Part shown: piece after piece, positions 22,906-30,833 of the stretch
Position numbering within the stretch: the first letter of the stretch is position 1
How the letters are laid out: each line of letters starts with the position of its first letter
DNA from: Paenibacillaceae bacterium
GTDB lineage: Bacteria > Bacillota > Bacilli > Paenibacillales > NBRC-103111
Direction of reading: 5' to 3'
Assembly (NCBI GenBank): GCA_029256185.1
Contig: JAQSYI010000061.1
Span: 1-43,197 of the forward strand
DNA: 43,197 nt
Notes under the pieces: generated by a model
What the model saw: the letters and a program-made list of their open reading frames with translations, nothing else
The model's database searches: none
What the model was told of the DNA's origin: nothing
Program-made: the position numbers and the translations under genes

Positions 22906-24078
22906 ATGAGTCAAGCAAAGAAAATAAGCCTCCCGGCAAAAATGCTCAAGGCGGTGTATTACCCGCTGCTGGCACTGGTGATTGCACTGGTGATTATGGC
23001 ATTGATTATTGAGCTTATGGGACATGATCCAATCAAGGCGTATCGGGTATTGTTCACCAGCTCGGTTACCTCCATGTACGGCTGGGGCGAAACCATGGCC
23101 AAATCGGTATCGCTGCTGTTTGCGGCGCTCAGCTTCTCCATCGCGGCCCGCAGCGGGCTGATCAATCTCGGCGCCAACGGACAGATCTATATGGGCGGTA
23201 TCGCCGGCATGCTGGCGGCCACCAGCCTGGCAGGGCTGCCTGCCGCCATACACATTCCCTTGACGCTCGCTGCCGGCATTTCAGCGGGAGCGGTGTACGG
23301 AATGCTGGTGGCATTCCTGAAAAACACCTTCAACGCCAGCGAAGTCGTAACCACCATGATGTTCAATTATATCGGAATGCACCTGTGCACGTTTCTGATC
23401 AGCGGGGTGATGAAGGACCCCCTGAGCGACCTGGCGCAGTCCAAGCCCGCTCTTGCTTCCGCAGTGCTGCCGACGCTGTTCCCCAATACCCGGTGGCATG
23501 CCGGCATCCTGATCGCATTGGCGGTGCTGGTCTTCTACGCCATCTTCATGTCCCGGACAACCAGAGGATACCAGATGCGCGTTGTGGGCATGAGTGTACC
23601 GGTGGGCCAATATGCAGGCCTGGGCATCAAAAGCAATCAGATGCTGGCCATGGCGATAGCCGGCGGAGTTGCCGGACTGGGGGGAGCCATCCAGGCGACG
23701 GTAATCGACGTCCGCATGACCATTGACTGGGTAGGCAACCTGGGCTTTGACGGACTGGCCGTATCGTACCTGGGCAATCATTCGCCCATCGGGATCGCAG
23801 CCTCGGCCTTGTTCTTCGGCATGCTGCTCAGCAGCGCCAACAAAATGCAGATGCTGGCCAGCGTTCCCTCTGCAGTGGTCTACCTGTTTCAAGGCATTGT
23901 CATCATCCTGATCGTGGGACGCCGCATATTCCAGCTTGGTTTGACAGACAAGATGAAGGAGCACTTCAGCCGCGACCGGGGGCGAAACGGGGCAATAGCA
24001 GATACGGTGCGCGCCGCAGTGCTGAATACCGGCAGCGCTGACGATACGGGCGGCAGCCGGAAGGGAGTGGATCTGTAA
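22906..24078 (+). CDS. ABC transporter permease 1 (BMP/nucleoside type)
   Basis: 390 residues, a BPD_transp_2-type permease with about nine hydrophobic helices from VYYPLLALVIALVIMALIIEL onwards. SFSIAARSGLINLGANGQIYMGGI and AIAGGVAGLGGAI are diagnostic of ribose/nucleoside-family permeases such as YufP. The last 45 residues are hydrophilic and variable. AAAGGAG precedes the ATG by 8 nt. Its stop overlaps the next start by 1 nt (TAATG), so the two permeases are translated together. Confidence 0.92.
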   Translation: MSQAKKISLPAKMLKAVYYPLLALVIALVIMALIIELMGHDPIKAYRVLFTSSVTSMYGWGETMAKSVSLLFAALSFSIAARSGLINLGANGQIYMGGIAGMLAATSLAGLPAAIHIPLTLAAGISAGAVYGMLVAFLKNTFNASEVVTTMMFNYIGMHLCTFLISGVMKDPLSDLAQSKPALASAVLPTLFPNTRWHAGILIALAVLVFYAIFMSRTTRGYQMRVVGMSVPVGQYAGLGIKSNQMLAMAIAGGVAGLGGAIQATVIDVRMTIDWVGNLGFDGLAVSYLGNHSPIGIAASALFFGMLLSSANKMQMLASVPSAVVYLFQGIVIILIVGRRIFQLGLTDKMKEHFSRDRGRNGAIADTVRAAVLNTGSADDTGGSRKGVDL

Positions 24079-24983
24079 TGGCAAATTTTCTTGTATCCGT
24101 GCTGATTATGGCGGTTCCGCTGCTGCTGTGCTCCCTGGGAGCGCTGTTCAGCGAAAAAGCGGGTGTCATTAATATCGGACTGGAAGGCCTGATGCTTACG
24201 GGGGCGCTGTTCGGAGTGTTGGGCTCGTACTGGACAGGGTCTCCCTATATAGGGGCGCTGCTGGCCATGCTGGCCGGACTGCTGCTCTCGCTGCTGTTCG
24301 CTTTCTTCACCATTACCATCCGGGCCAATCAGATTGTGGTAGGCGTGGCGCTGAATATCGTTGCCAGCGGCTTGACCATTTCATTAAACCGCGTCTTTCT
24401 TACCTCCTCGGGGGTGCTGAAGGTGGCCGACTTCGAGACGCTGCCGATTCCGCTGCTCAGCAGGATTCCGCTGCTGGGGGAAACACTGTTCTCGCAATCG
24501 CTGCTGGGCTATGCGGCGTATGCGCTGGTGTTCGCTACATGGTTCATTCTGGGAAGAACCAATCTGGGCCTGAAAATCCGCGCTGTAGGAGACCATCCCA
24601 CCGCATGCGATACAGTGGGCATTCATGTCAACCGCCTGCGCTATGAGACGGTGCTCTTCAGCGGCATGATGGCCGGGTTGGCGGGCGCCTGCATCTCCAC
24701 CGACCAGCTCAACGCCTTTTCCGAAGGAATGATTTCCGGCCGCGGGTTCATCGCCTACGCGGCAGTCATTTTCGGCAACTTTACGCCTCTTGGTGTATTC
24801 CGCTCCTGTCTGATCTTTGCTACGGGCATGGGGCTGCAATACCGCCTGCAGGCCATGGACACGCCGGTTTCATACTACTTCTGGATGATGCTGCCGTATA
24901 TCATCACCGTGGTGGCCCTGTGCGCTTATCATAAACGCTCCAATGCGCCGCGCTTCAGCGGCCTGGCGTATGCGAAAAATTGA
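24078..24983 (+). CDS. ABC transporter permease 2 (BMP/nucleoside type)
   Basis: 301 residues, a YufQ-like permease. LGALFSEKAGVINIGLEGLMLTGALFG near the N-terminus and ISGRGFIAYAAVIFGNFTPLGV (about 213-234) are conserved. About eight to nine membrane helices. It forms the heterodimeric channel with permease 1; the genes overlap by 1 nt, and the ATPase gene follows after 21 bp. Confidence 0.92.
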   Translation: MANFLVSVLIMAVPLLLCSLGALFSEKAGVINIGLEGLMLTGALFGVLGSYWTGSPYIGALLAMLAGLLLSLLFAFFTITIRANQIVVGVALNIVASGLTISLNRVFLTSSGVLKVADFETLPIPLLSRIPLLGETLFSQSLLGYAAYALVFATWFILGRTNLGLKIRAVGDHPTACDTVGIHVNRLRYETVLFSGMMAGLAGACISTDQLNAFSEGMISGRGFIAYAAVIFGNFTPLGVFRSCLIFATGMGLQYRLQAMDTPVSYYFWMMLPYIITVVALCAYHKRSNAPRFSGLAYAKN

Positions 24984-25004
24984 TGAGGGAGAAGGAGGGA
25001 GAGC

Positions 25005-26534
25005 ATGAGTATGGCGTTTCTGGAAATGAGGCATGTTTCAAAACGGTTCGGCAAGGTAACGGCAAACGAGGATGTGAACCTCAGTGTTGAAAAGGGCGAG
25101 ATTCATGCGCTGCTGGGAGAAAACGGAGCGGGCAAATCCACGCTGATGAACATTCTCTACGGTCTGTACAAGCCCACCTCGGGACAAGTATATATGAACG
25201 GCGAGCTGCTTGATATTAAAGACCCCAGCGACGCCATTGCCAAGGGCATCGGAATGGTGCACCAGCATTTTATGCTGATTCCCACCCTGTCGGTTATTGA
25301 GAATGTGGTGCTGGGCCTGAAGAGCAACAAAACGGTGCTGGATCTGAAGGCTTCGGCGAAGGAGTTCGCCGCCATGGCCGACAGCTATGGCATGCCGGTG
25401 GACCCGTGGGCCAAGGTATCGGCCTTGTCCGTCGGCCAGCAGCAGCGGGTGGAGATATTAAAGGCGCTGTTCCGCAAGGCCAATCTGCTGATCCTGGACG
25501 AGCCTACAGCGGTATTGACTCCCCAGGAAGTCACGGCCCTATTCGATGTCATCCGGCGCCTGACAGAAGAGGGACTGACCATCATCATCATCAGTCATAA
25601 GATGCATGAGATCCTGGCCGTCTGCCACCGCTGCACGGTACTGCGCCAGGGCCGGGTAGCGGCAACGCTGCCGGTCTCGGAAATCCGGGGAGCCGGCCAG
25701 CTGGCGGAGCTGATGGTAGGCCAGCCCATCAAGCTGGAGATGGACAAGCAGCCGGTCAAGGCGGGCGGCGAGGTGCTGCGGGTGCAGTCCCTGGGCTACC
25801 GCAGCAAGGACGGGGTGGACAAGCTGAAGGAAATTACCTTCACGGTGCGCGCCGGGGAAATCGTCAGCATCTGCGGCGTGGACGGCAACGGCCAGTCCGA
25901 ACTGATCCGCTGCGTTACCGGCTTGCTGAGAGCCACCTCCGGGGCCAGCACCCTGCATGGGGAGGATATCACCCACGCCTCTACCCGTTCCATTCTGGAC
26001 AAGGGGGTGTCCCATATCCCGGAGGACCGGCAGAGCATGGGGATGCTTGCGGATATGTCCATCAACGAGAATCTGATCCTGACCAGCTTCCGCAGCCAGC
26101 CCTTTTCCCGCAGAGGAATGCTGAACATGGGCTGGATCAAGAAGCGCAACGAGCAGCTGATCGAGACATTTAATGTAAGAACGCCGGATATATACGAACG
26201 GGCAGGCAACCTCTCCGGCGGCAACCAGCAGAAATTCGTGGTAGGGCGTGAGCTTGACCGCTCTCCTTCCCTGCTGATCGCTGTTCACCCTGACCGGGGC
26301 CTGGACATTGGCGCAACCAAGTTTATTCAGCAGCGTCTGCTGGAGGAACGGGACAGGGGTGTGGCGGTGCTGCTGGTTTCCACCGAGCTGGACGAGATTC
26401 TGGAGCTGTCCGACCGCATTGTCGTGCTCAGCCACGGCGAGGTCATGGGCATTGTGGATCAATCCGATGCCACCAGAGAGCGGCTTGGCCTGATGATGGC
26501 GGGCGTCCGCGAAGCAGAGGCTGTATCGGGATAA
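25005..26534 (+). CDS. ABC transporter ATP-binding protein with two ATPase domains
   Basis: 509 residues. The first domain has Walker A GENGAGKST, signature LSVGQQQRVEI and Walker B LLILDEPTAVLT. The second (from about 255) has GVDGNGQSE in place of Walker A, signature LSGGNQQK and LLIAVHPDRGLD in place of a strict Walker B, which is normal degeneracy for ribose/nucleoside-type (YufO/RbsA-like) ATPases. GGAGGGA precedes the start. Last gene of the importer operon, ending 7 bp from the convergent LysR gene. Confidence 0.94.
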   Translation: MSMAFLEMRHVSKRFGKVTANEDVNLSVEKGEIHALLGENGAGKSTLMNILYGLYKPTSGQVYMNGELLDIKDPSDAIAKGIGMVHQHFMLIPTLSVIENVVLGLKSNKTVLDLKASAKEFAAMADSYGMPVDPWAKVSALSVGQQQRVEILKALFRKANLLILDEPTAVLTPQEVTALFDVIRRLTEEGLTIIIISHKMHEILAVCHRCTVLRQGRVAATLPVSEIRGAGQLAELMVGQPIKLEMDKQPVKAGGEVLRVQSLGYRSKDGVDKLKEITFTVRAGEIVSICGVDGNGQSELIRCVTGLLRATSGASTLHGEDITHASTRSILDKGVSHIPEDRQSMGMLADMSINENLILTSFRSQPFSRRGMLNMGWIKKRNEQLIETFNVRTPDIYERAGNLSGGNQQKFVVGRELDRSPSLLIAVHPDRGLDIGATKFIQQRLLEERDRGVAVLLVSTELDEILELSDRIVVLSHGEVMGIVDQSDATRERLGLMMAGVREAEAVSG

Positions 26535-26541
26535 GCCGCCG

Positions 26542-27492
26542 TCACTTGAAGCTGCCCCGTCTCCCCTTGCCTTTCATTGTGGGAGCCTGTCCGGTGCTGG
26601 AGCTCATCAGGGCAATAAACGCCTTGACCGCGGGAGACAGGCGGTCATCCTTCCGGGTAATCAGGGCCAGCTTCGCATCCAGCGCCAGAGTCCGGATAGG
26701 CTTGGCCACCGTGGGCTCATCTCCAAAGCGCAGGGCCGCCGACGTGGCAGGTACAATGGCGACGCCCATACCTGCCGCCGCCCAGCTCAACGACGACACC
26801 AGGTCGTCGTTCTGGCACAGAATCTGCGGCTGGAAGCCCTCCTTGCGGCAAGCGGAGAGAAACAGATCGTTAAAGCGGCGGTGCAGGATCAGCGGCACTC
26901 CCTCCAGGTCCTTGAGCGCCAGCTCCCGGTTGTTGCCCAGGGCATTCATCCGGGACGGCACTCCGACGGCCACGAACGGGTCCTCCCGGGCCTCCCCCAG
27001 TGTATCGTCTTGAAGGGGATGGGTCTGGTAACGGTCATGATTGAACGGCTCCCGGACAATCCCCATCTCGATGGTGCCGTCGGACAGCAGCTCCATTATG
27101 CGGATGCTGCTGCCCACCCAGATATGGAAATCCACCTTGGGGTTGGCCTGCAGGAATTGGGCCGCCCGCATGGGCAAAATCTTGTAGCATACCGAGGTGA
27201 TGGCGCCGATGTACAGCGAGCCCCGCAGCAGATCGCCCAGTCCCTGCAGCTCCTCGGATACATTTCGCGTCAGCTCGAGAATCTGCATGGCCTTGTCCCG
27301 CAGCAGCATCCCCGCCGACGTAATGATCAGGTTATGCTTGTCCCGGCGGAACAATGGGGTGCCCAGTTCCTCCTCCAGCAGCCGCAGTTGGGTGCTGAGG
27401 GGCGGTTGGGAAATGTTCAGTTCCCGGGCAGCGGCAGAGATATGCCCGTGCTTGGCAATGGCAAGAAAATATTCCAGTTGCTTGAGGGTCAT
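26542..27492 (-). CDS. LysR family transcriptional regulator
   Basis: 316 residues. N-terminal winged helix-turn-helix MTLKQLEYFLAIAKHGHISAAARELNISQPPLSTQLRLLEEELG (described by its start and the SQPPLST recognition helix) and a C-terminal LysR substrate-binding domain from about 90. ATG at 27492 follows AGGAGG by 9 nt. It is divergent from the dehydrogenase/enamidase operon, the classic arrangement for activating the neighbouring genes and repressing itself. The likely inducer is a pathway intermediate, by inference only. Confidence 0.93.
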   Translation of the reverse strand: MTLKQLEYFLAIAKHGHISAAARELNISQPPLSTQLRLLEEELGTPLFRRDKHNLIITSAGMLLRDKAMQILELTRNVSEELQGLGDLLRGSLYIGAITSVCYKILPMRAAQFLQANPKVDFHIWVGSSIRIMELLSDGTIEMGIVREPFNHDRYQTHPLQDDTLGEAREDPFVAVGVPSRMNALGNNRELALKDLEGVPLILHRRFNDLFLSACRKEGFQPQILCQNDDLVSSLSWAAAGMGVAIVPATSAALRFGDEPTVAKPIRTLALDAKLALITRKDDRLSPAVKAFIALMSSSTGQAPTMKGKGRRGSFK

Positions 27493-27568
27493 GATCGGCT
27501 TCCTCCTTTGGGTCCCATATGGGTTGTACAAGCATCCATTCGATTTTCGTATAGCTTATTAAGGATAG

Positions 27569-27603
27569 TTGTATTTTTCGCAAGCATTTTTGTATGCTAT
27601 GAT
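27569..27603. promoter_or_regulatory. Divergent promoter/operator between the LysR gene and the dehydrogenase operon
   Basis: AGCAT-6 bp-ATGCT at 27583-27598 is a short perfect palindrome that overlaps possible -10 boxes for the plus strand (TATGCT at 27593 or TATGAT at 27598). TTGTAT at 27569 could be the -35 (18-bp spacer). It is the best candidate for the LysR site in the 241-bp intergenic region. Confidence 0.4.
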
Positions 27604-27733
27604 TTTATCCAATCTAACCGGATTGTCAACCATTGATTCACAGCGGCGGAAGAAAGAGCGCTTGTCCCGCGCACACTTCCCGCAGGCAAGTCTCCGACCG
27701 CCGTAGCCAATACACGAAAAGGGCGTGTGGAAT

Positions 27734-28615
27734 ATGCAGATCGGATTTATCGGCCTGGGAATTATGGGCAGCGCAATGGCGGAAAACCTGGTAAAGGCGG
27801 AGCATCGTGTGCAAGTATATGACGTTTCGCCCCAGTCAGTCGAAGCACTGGCCCAAGCCGCTGCCGTTGCCTGCTCCTCTGTTGCCGAAGCGTGCCGGGG
27901 CGCATCCGTCATTTGTCTGTCGTTGCCCAACGACAGCATCGTGACCAGCGTGCTGACCGGACCGGACGGAGTGCTCGCCTCGGCGGTGCCCGGCTCCGTT
28001 ATCATCGATTTCAGCAGCATCTCGCCCGATACGGTCAAAGCCTTGGCCCAGACGGCTGAGGAGTGCGGTCTTACGTACGTGGATGCGCCGGTCAGCGGAG
28101 GCCGGAGCGGCGCCGAGGCCGGAACGCTGACGATTATGGCCGGCTGTACGGACCAGGTGCTGGAAGTCATCCGCCCGGTGCTGGAGGGTGTAGGCAAGCG
28201 GATCTTCGCCCTTGGCGCCAGCGGATGCGGTGCAGCGGTGAAGATCGTGAACAATCTGCTGCTGGGAGTTAGCATGGCCGCAATGGGAGAAGCCTTGGCT
28301 CTCGGCGCCAAATACGGCCTGACCGCAGCTGTCATGAACGAGGTGGTCAGTGTCAGCTCCGGGCGCAGCTATGTCTGGGAAGCCAAGATGAAGCCGTTTG
28401 TTATGGCGGATTCCTATGAGGGCGGGTTCGCCGTAGCGCTGCAGCGCAAGGACCTGAACCTGGCGCTCGCCGCCGCTGCTCAAGCAGGTCTGTCCATGCC
28501 CATGACGGAAGCAGCGGAGCAGCTGTTTGCCGAAGCACAGGAGCACGGATTCGGGAAGCTGGACATATCGTCAGTGGTTAAGCTGGCCGGGGAAAAGGCA
28601 GGCATCCGGGTATAG
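27734..28615 (+). CDS. hgd: 2-(Hydroxymethyl)glutarate dehydrogenase-like / 3-hydroxyisobutyrate dehydrogenase family
   Basis: 293 residues of the beta-hydroxyacid dehydrogenase family. GFIGLGIMG (4-12) is the Rossmann loop, and Asp30 at the end of strand 2 favours NAD(H). DAPVSGG (117-123) is the substrate loop, and Lys170 in VKIVNNLLLG is the catalytic residue. SSGRSYVWEAKM resembles E. barkeri Hgd as I remember it. Predicted reaction: 2-formylglutarate plus NADH to 2-(hydroxymethyl)glutarate. ATG at 27734 is preferred over a GTG at 27725 because AAAGGG is 10-11 nt upstream. It is the first gene of an operon with enamidase 36 bp downstream, which narrows the family assignment; a tartronate semialdehyde-type reductase is the alternative. 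Confidence 0.82.
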   Translation: MQIGFIGLGIMGSAMAENLVKAEHRVQVYDVSPQSVEALAQAAAVACSSVAEACRGASVICLSLPNDSIVTSVLTGPDGVLASAVPGSVIIDFSSISPDTVKALAQTAEECGLTYVDAPVSGGRSGAEAGTLTIMAGCTDQVLEVIRPVLEGVGKRIFALGASGCGAAVKIVNNLLLGVSMAAMGEALALGAKYGLTAAVMNEVVSVSSGRSYVWEAKMKPFVMADSYEGGFAVALQRKDLNLALAAAAQAGLSMPMTEAAEQLFAEAQEHGFGKLDISSVVKLAGEKAGIRV

Positions 28616-28651
28616 GCTCTCCCACATTCATTAAGGAAGGTGTGTTGGTTC

Positions 28652-29809
28652 ATGAGCAAGCTGTTGATTGTCAATATTGGCTGCATTGTTTCCGGGGACA
28701 TCGCTTCTCCGATTATTCCGGGAACCGAATTGTTAATAGAAGATGCTGTCATCGCCGCCGTCGGCAACGGGGAGCTGGCCGTTCTCCATCCGGATGCGGC
28801 GGTAATCGATGCCCAGGGCACAACGGTAACCCCCGGCCTGTTCGACTCCCACTGCCATGTTTCCGGCGGCGATTACGGCTTTCGCCAGAAGACGCTGGAC
28901 TTTATTGATTCCGCCCTGCATGGCGGCGTCACCACGATGATTTCGGCGGGAGAGGCCCATTATCCCGGCCGCCCCAAGGATCCCGCCGGCGCCAAAGCGT
29001 TGGCGGTGCTCATGAGCAAATCCTATTACAACGCGCCGCCCTCCGGCGTCAAGGTACATGGCGGAGCGCTGATTCTGGAGAAAGGTCTGACGGAGCAGGA
29101 CTTTGCCGAATTGAAGGAGCAGGGCGTCTGGCTGGTGGGCGAAATCGGCCTTGGCAGCATCAACCGTCCCGAAACCGCCGCCCCAATGGTGGAATGGGCC
29201 CACCGTTACGGCTTCAAGGTGCAGATGCACACCGGAGGCACGTCCATTCCCGGCAGTTCCACAGTCACCGCCGCCGATGTAATGGCTACCAAGCCGGACG
29301 TGGTGTCCCATATCAACGGCGGTCCAACGGCGATTTCCCTTGCGGAGGTAGACAAAATTATGGACGACACGGCGTTTGCCATGGAGATTGTCCAGTGCGG
29401 CAACCCTAAGGTGGCCGATTACGTCGCCCGGCGCGCTATGGAGCAGGACCAGCTTGCCCGCGTTATCTTCGGCAACGATTCGCCGTCGGGCAGCGGCATC
29501 ATGGCGCTTGGAATTATGCGCAACATTTCGTTCGCCGCTTCCGTATCCGGGATTGATCCCGCAGTTGCCGTATGCATGGCTACCGGCAACACCGCCAAGG
29601 TCTATGAACTGAATACAGGCATTATTGCCCCTGGCCGGGAGGCCGATCTGGTGCTGATGGACGCGCCGCTGGGCTCTGTCGCAGACAACGCGCTGGACGC
29701 CTTTGCCTACGGCGATCTGCCTGCCATCAACGGCGTGATCATCAACGGCCAGGTTCGGGTGAAGAAGAGCCGGAACACCCCGCCCGCCAAACGTGCGGTG
29801 AAGCTGTAA
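28652..29809 (+). CDS. ena: Enamidase (1,4,5,6-tetrahydro-6-oxonicotinate amidohydrolase)
   Basis: 385 residues of the amidohydrolase superfamily. Likely metal ligands are His67 and His69 in DSHCHVSGGD, Glu164 in GEIGLGS, His193 in QMHTGG, His220 in VSHINGG and Asp276 in FGNDSPSG. Long stretches match my memory of E. barkeri enamidase, including TLDFIDSALHGGVTTMISAG, HTGGTSIPGSSTVTAADV-like text and the C-terminal KSRNTPPAKRA. That Fe/Zn enzyme opens the lactam ring and deaminates the product to 2-formylglutarate, releasing ammonia. ATG at 28652 follows AAGGAAGG by 11 nt. Second gene of the catabolic operon. It is the most specific marker of the pathway in the window. Confidence 0.9.
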   Translation: MSKLLIVNIGCIVSGDIASPIIPGTELLIEDAVIAAVGNGELAVLHPDAAVIDAQGTTVTPGLFDSHCHVSGGDYGFRQKTLDFIDSALHGGVTTMISAGEAHYPGRPKDPAGAKALAVLMSKSYYNAPPSGVKVHGGALILEKGLTEQDFAELKEQGVWLVGEIGLGSINRPETAAPMVEWAHRYGFKVQMHTGGTSIPGSSTVTAADVMATKPDVVSHINGGPTAISLAEVDKIMDDTAFAMEIVQCGNPKVADYVARRAMEQDQLARVIFGNDSPSGSGIMALGIMRNISFAASVSGIDPAVAVCMATGNTAKVYELNTGIIAPGREADLVLMDAPLGSVADNALDAFAYGDLPAINGVIINGQVRVKKSRNTPPAKRAVKL

Positions 29810-29905
29810 CGCATCCTGGCGTCTGGCACCGTTGCGGTCTGGAGCCGTGGTCCGGGCACACCATCAGCCACGGACGTTAATTAAGAGCGCGGCCGGCATT
29901 CTTAG

Positions 29906-30142
29906 CGGATGACTTCCGAAGCCAGTTTTTCTTCCTGCTGCTTGTCGCTGCGACCGAAATACTATGCGAATGCTTACGATGCCAGTTTTGCTCCGCAAAG
30001 CTCAAGTTAATGCTTACGAAGCCAGTTTTTGCTTACGCAAAAACTCTTAGCCGATGCTTACGAAGCCAGTTTTTGCTTACGCAAAAACTTTTAGCCGATG
30101 CTTACGAAGCCAGTTTTTGCTTACGCAAAAACTCTTAGGAGG
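29906..30142 (+). repeat. SD-bearing hairpin repeat, tandemly expanded before the DUF1185 gene
   Basis: Three units with an exact 44-bp period start at 30010, 30054 and 30098: ATGCTTACGAAGCCAG, then AGTTTTTGC-TTAC-GCAAAAACT, then CTCTTAG. Two degenerate units lie near 29906 and 29970. The last unit ends in AGGAGG (30137-30142), the ribosome site of the next gene. The 29810-30150 gap holds no other feature. Confidence 0.85.
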
Positions 30143-30150
30143 TAATAATT

Positions 30151-30738
30151 ATGGCGGCAAAAATGCCGGAAATCCGAAAAATCATTACGGTTATAGAAGA
30201 CATACGATATGAAGGCTTCGCCACCGTAGCTCAGCCTATTCATAAATGCGCCGTTTCTGCCGTCATCCGCAATCCGTTTGCCGGGCAGTATGTGGAGAAT
30301 CTGCAGGAGCTGTCCGATATAGGCGAATATCTGGGTGGCTATTTGACCGGTCTGGCGGTGAAGGCCCTGAACGGTGCACCGGTCCACAGCTACGGAAAGG
30401 GCGCTATTGTAGGCATGGACGGCGAGCTGGAGCACGGGGGCGCCATCCTGCATCCGCAGTTGGGCAAACCCATGCGCGACGCAATCGGTGGGGGCAAGGC
30501 GATTATTCCTTCCGCCAAGAAGGCGGGTCCTCCGGGTACCGCGCTGGATGTGCCGCTGCACTACAAGGATGCGGCGTTTGTCCGCACCCATTATGACGCC
30601 ATGGAGGTCCGCATTCCCGATGCTCCCAAGGCCGATGAAATCGTAGTTTCTCTGGTATTCACTGACGGCGGGCGCCCCCATCCCCGAATCGGCGGGCTAA
30701 AGCTTGATGAAGTTAAAGGCGAAGACGGCTTGCGCTAA
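30151..30738 (+). CDS. DUF1185 (AA_synth) family protein
   Basis: 195 residues of the family named amino acid synthesis/DUF1185 (PF06684). Conserved text includes NPFAGQYVENLQEL (about 45-58), YGKGAIVGMDGELEHGGAILHP (about 82-103), GGGKAIIPSAKK and a C-terminal VFTDGGRPHPRIGGL. The biochemical function is not established; members often sit beside amide or heterocycle catabolic genes. Here it follows enamidase after a repeat-filled gap and precedes the DASS carrier, so it may assist ring opening, handle the enamine/aldehyde product, or be a subunit; all are inference. ATG at 30151 has AGGAGG 8 nt upstream, supplied by the hairpin repeat. Confidence 0.88.
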   Translation: MAAKMPEIRKIITVIEDIRYEGFATVAQPIHKCAVSAVIRNPFAGQYVENLQELSDIGEYLGGYLTGLAVKALNGAPVHSYGKGAIVGMDGELEHGGAILHPQLGKPMRDAIGGGKAIIPSAKKAGPPGTALDVPLHYKDAAFVRTHYDAMEVRIPDAPKADEIVVSLVFTDGGRPHPRIGGLKLDEVKGEDGLR

Positions 30739-30833
30739 AGGGAACCGTTCAATTGCAAAGGGCCGGAGCAGCCCGTTCCGACAGCTGCGTCCGGCCCAAA
30801 ATTTACCTAAATTCATTCAGAGGACGTTTTTGT

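Noticed and set aside
21689..26534. Ordinary nucleoside importer unrelated to the neighbouring enzymes
   Set aside because: Possible from family alone, but its position between the two halves of one pathway favours a pathway-related heterocycle. Kept as an open alternative.
27734..28615. Valine-pathway 3-hydroxyisobutyrate dehydrogenase
   Set aside because: The family is right, but the gene is 36 bp from enamidase and no valine catabolic genes are near. The Hgd-like role fits better.
29906..30142. CRISPR array
   Set aside because: Repeats are directly tandem at 44 bp with no unique spacers, and no cas genes are present. The unit is a hairpin ending in a ribosome site.
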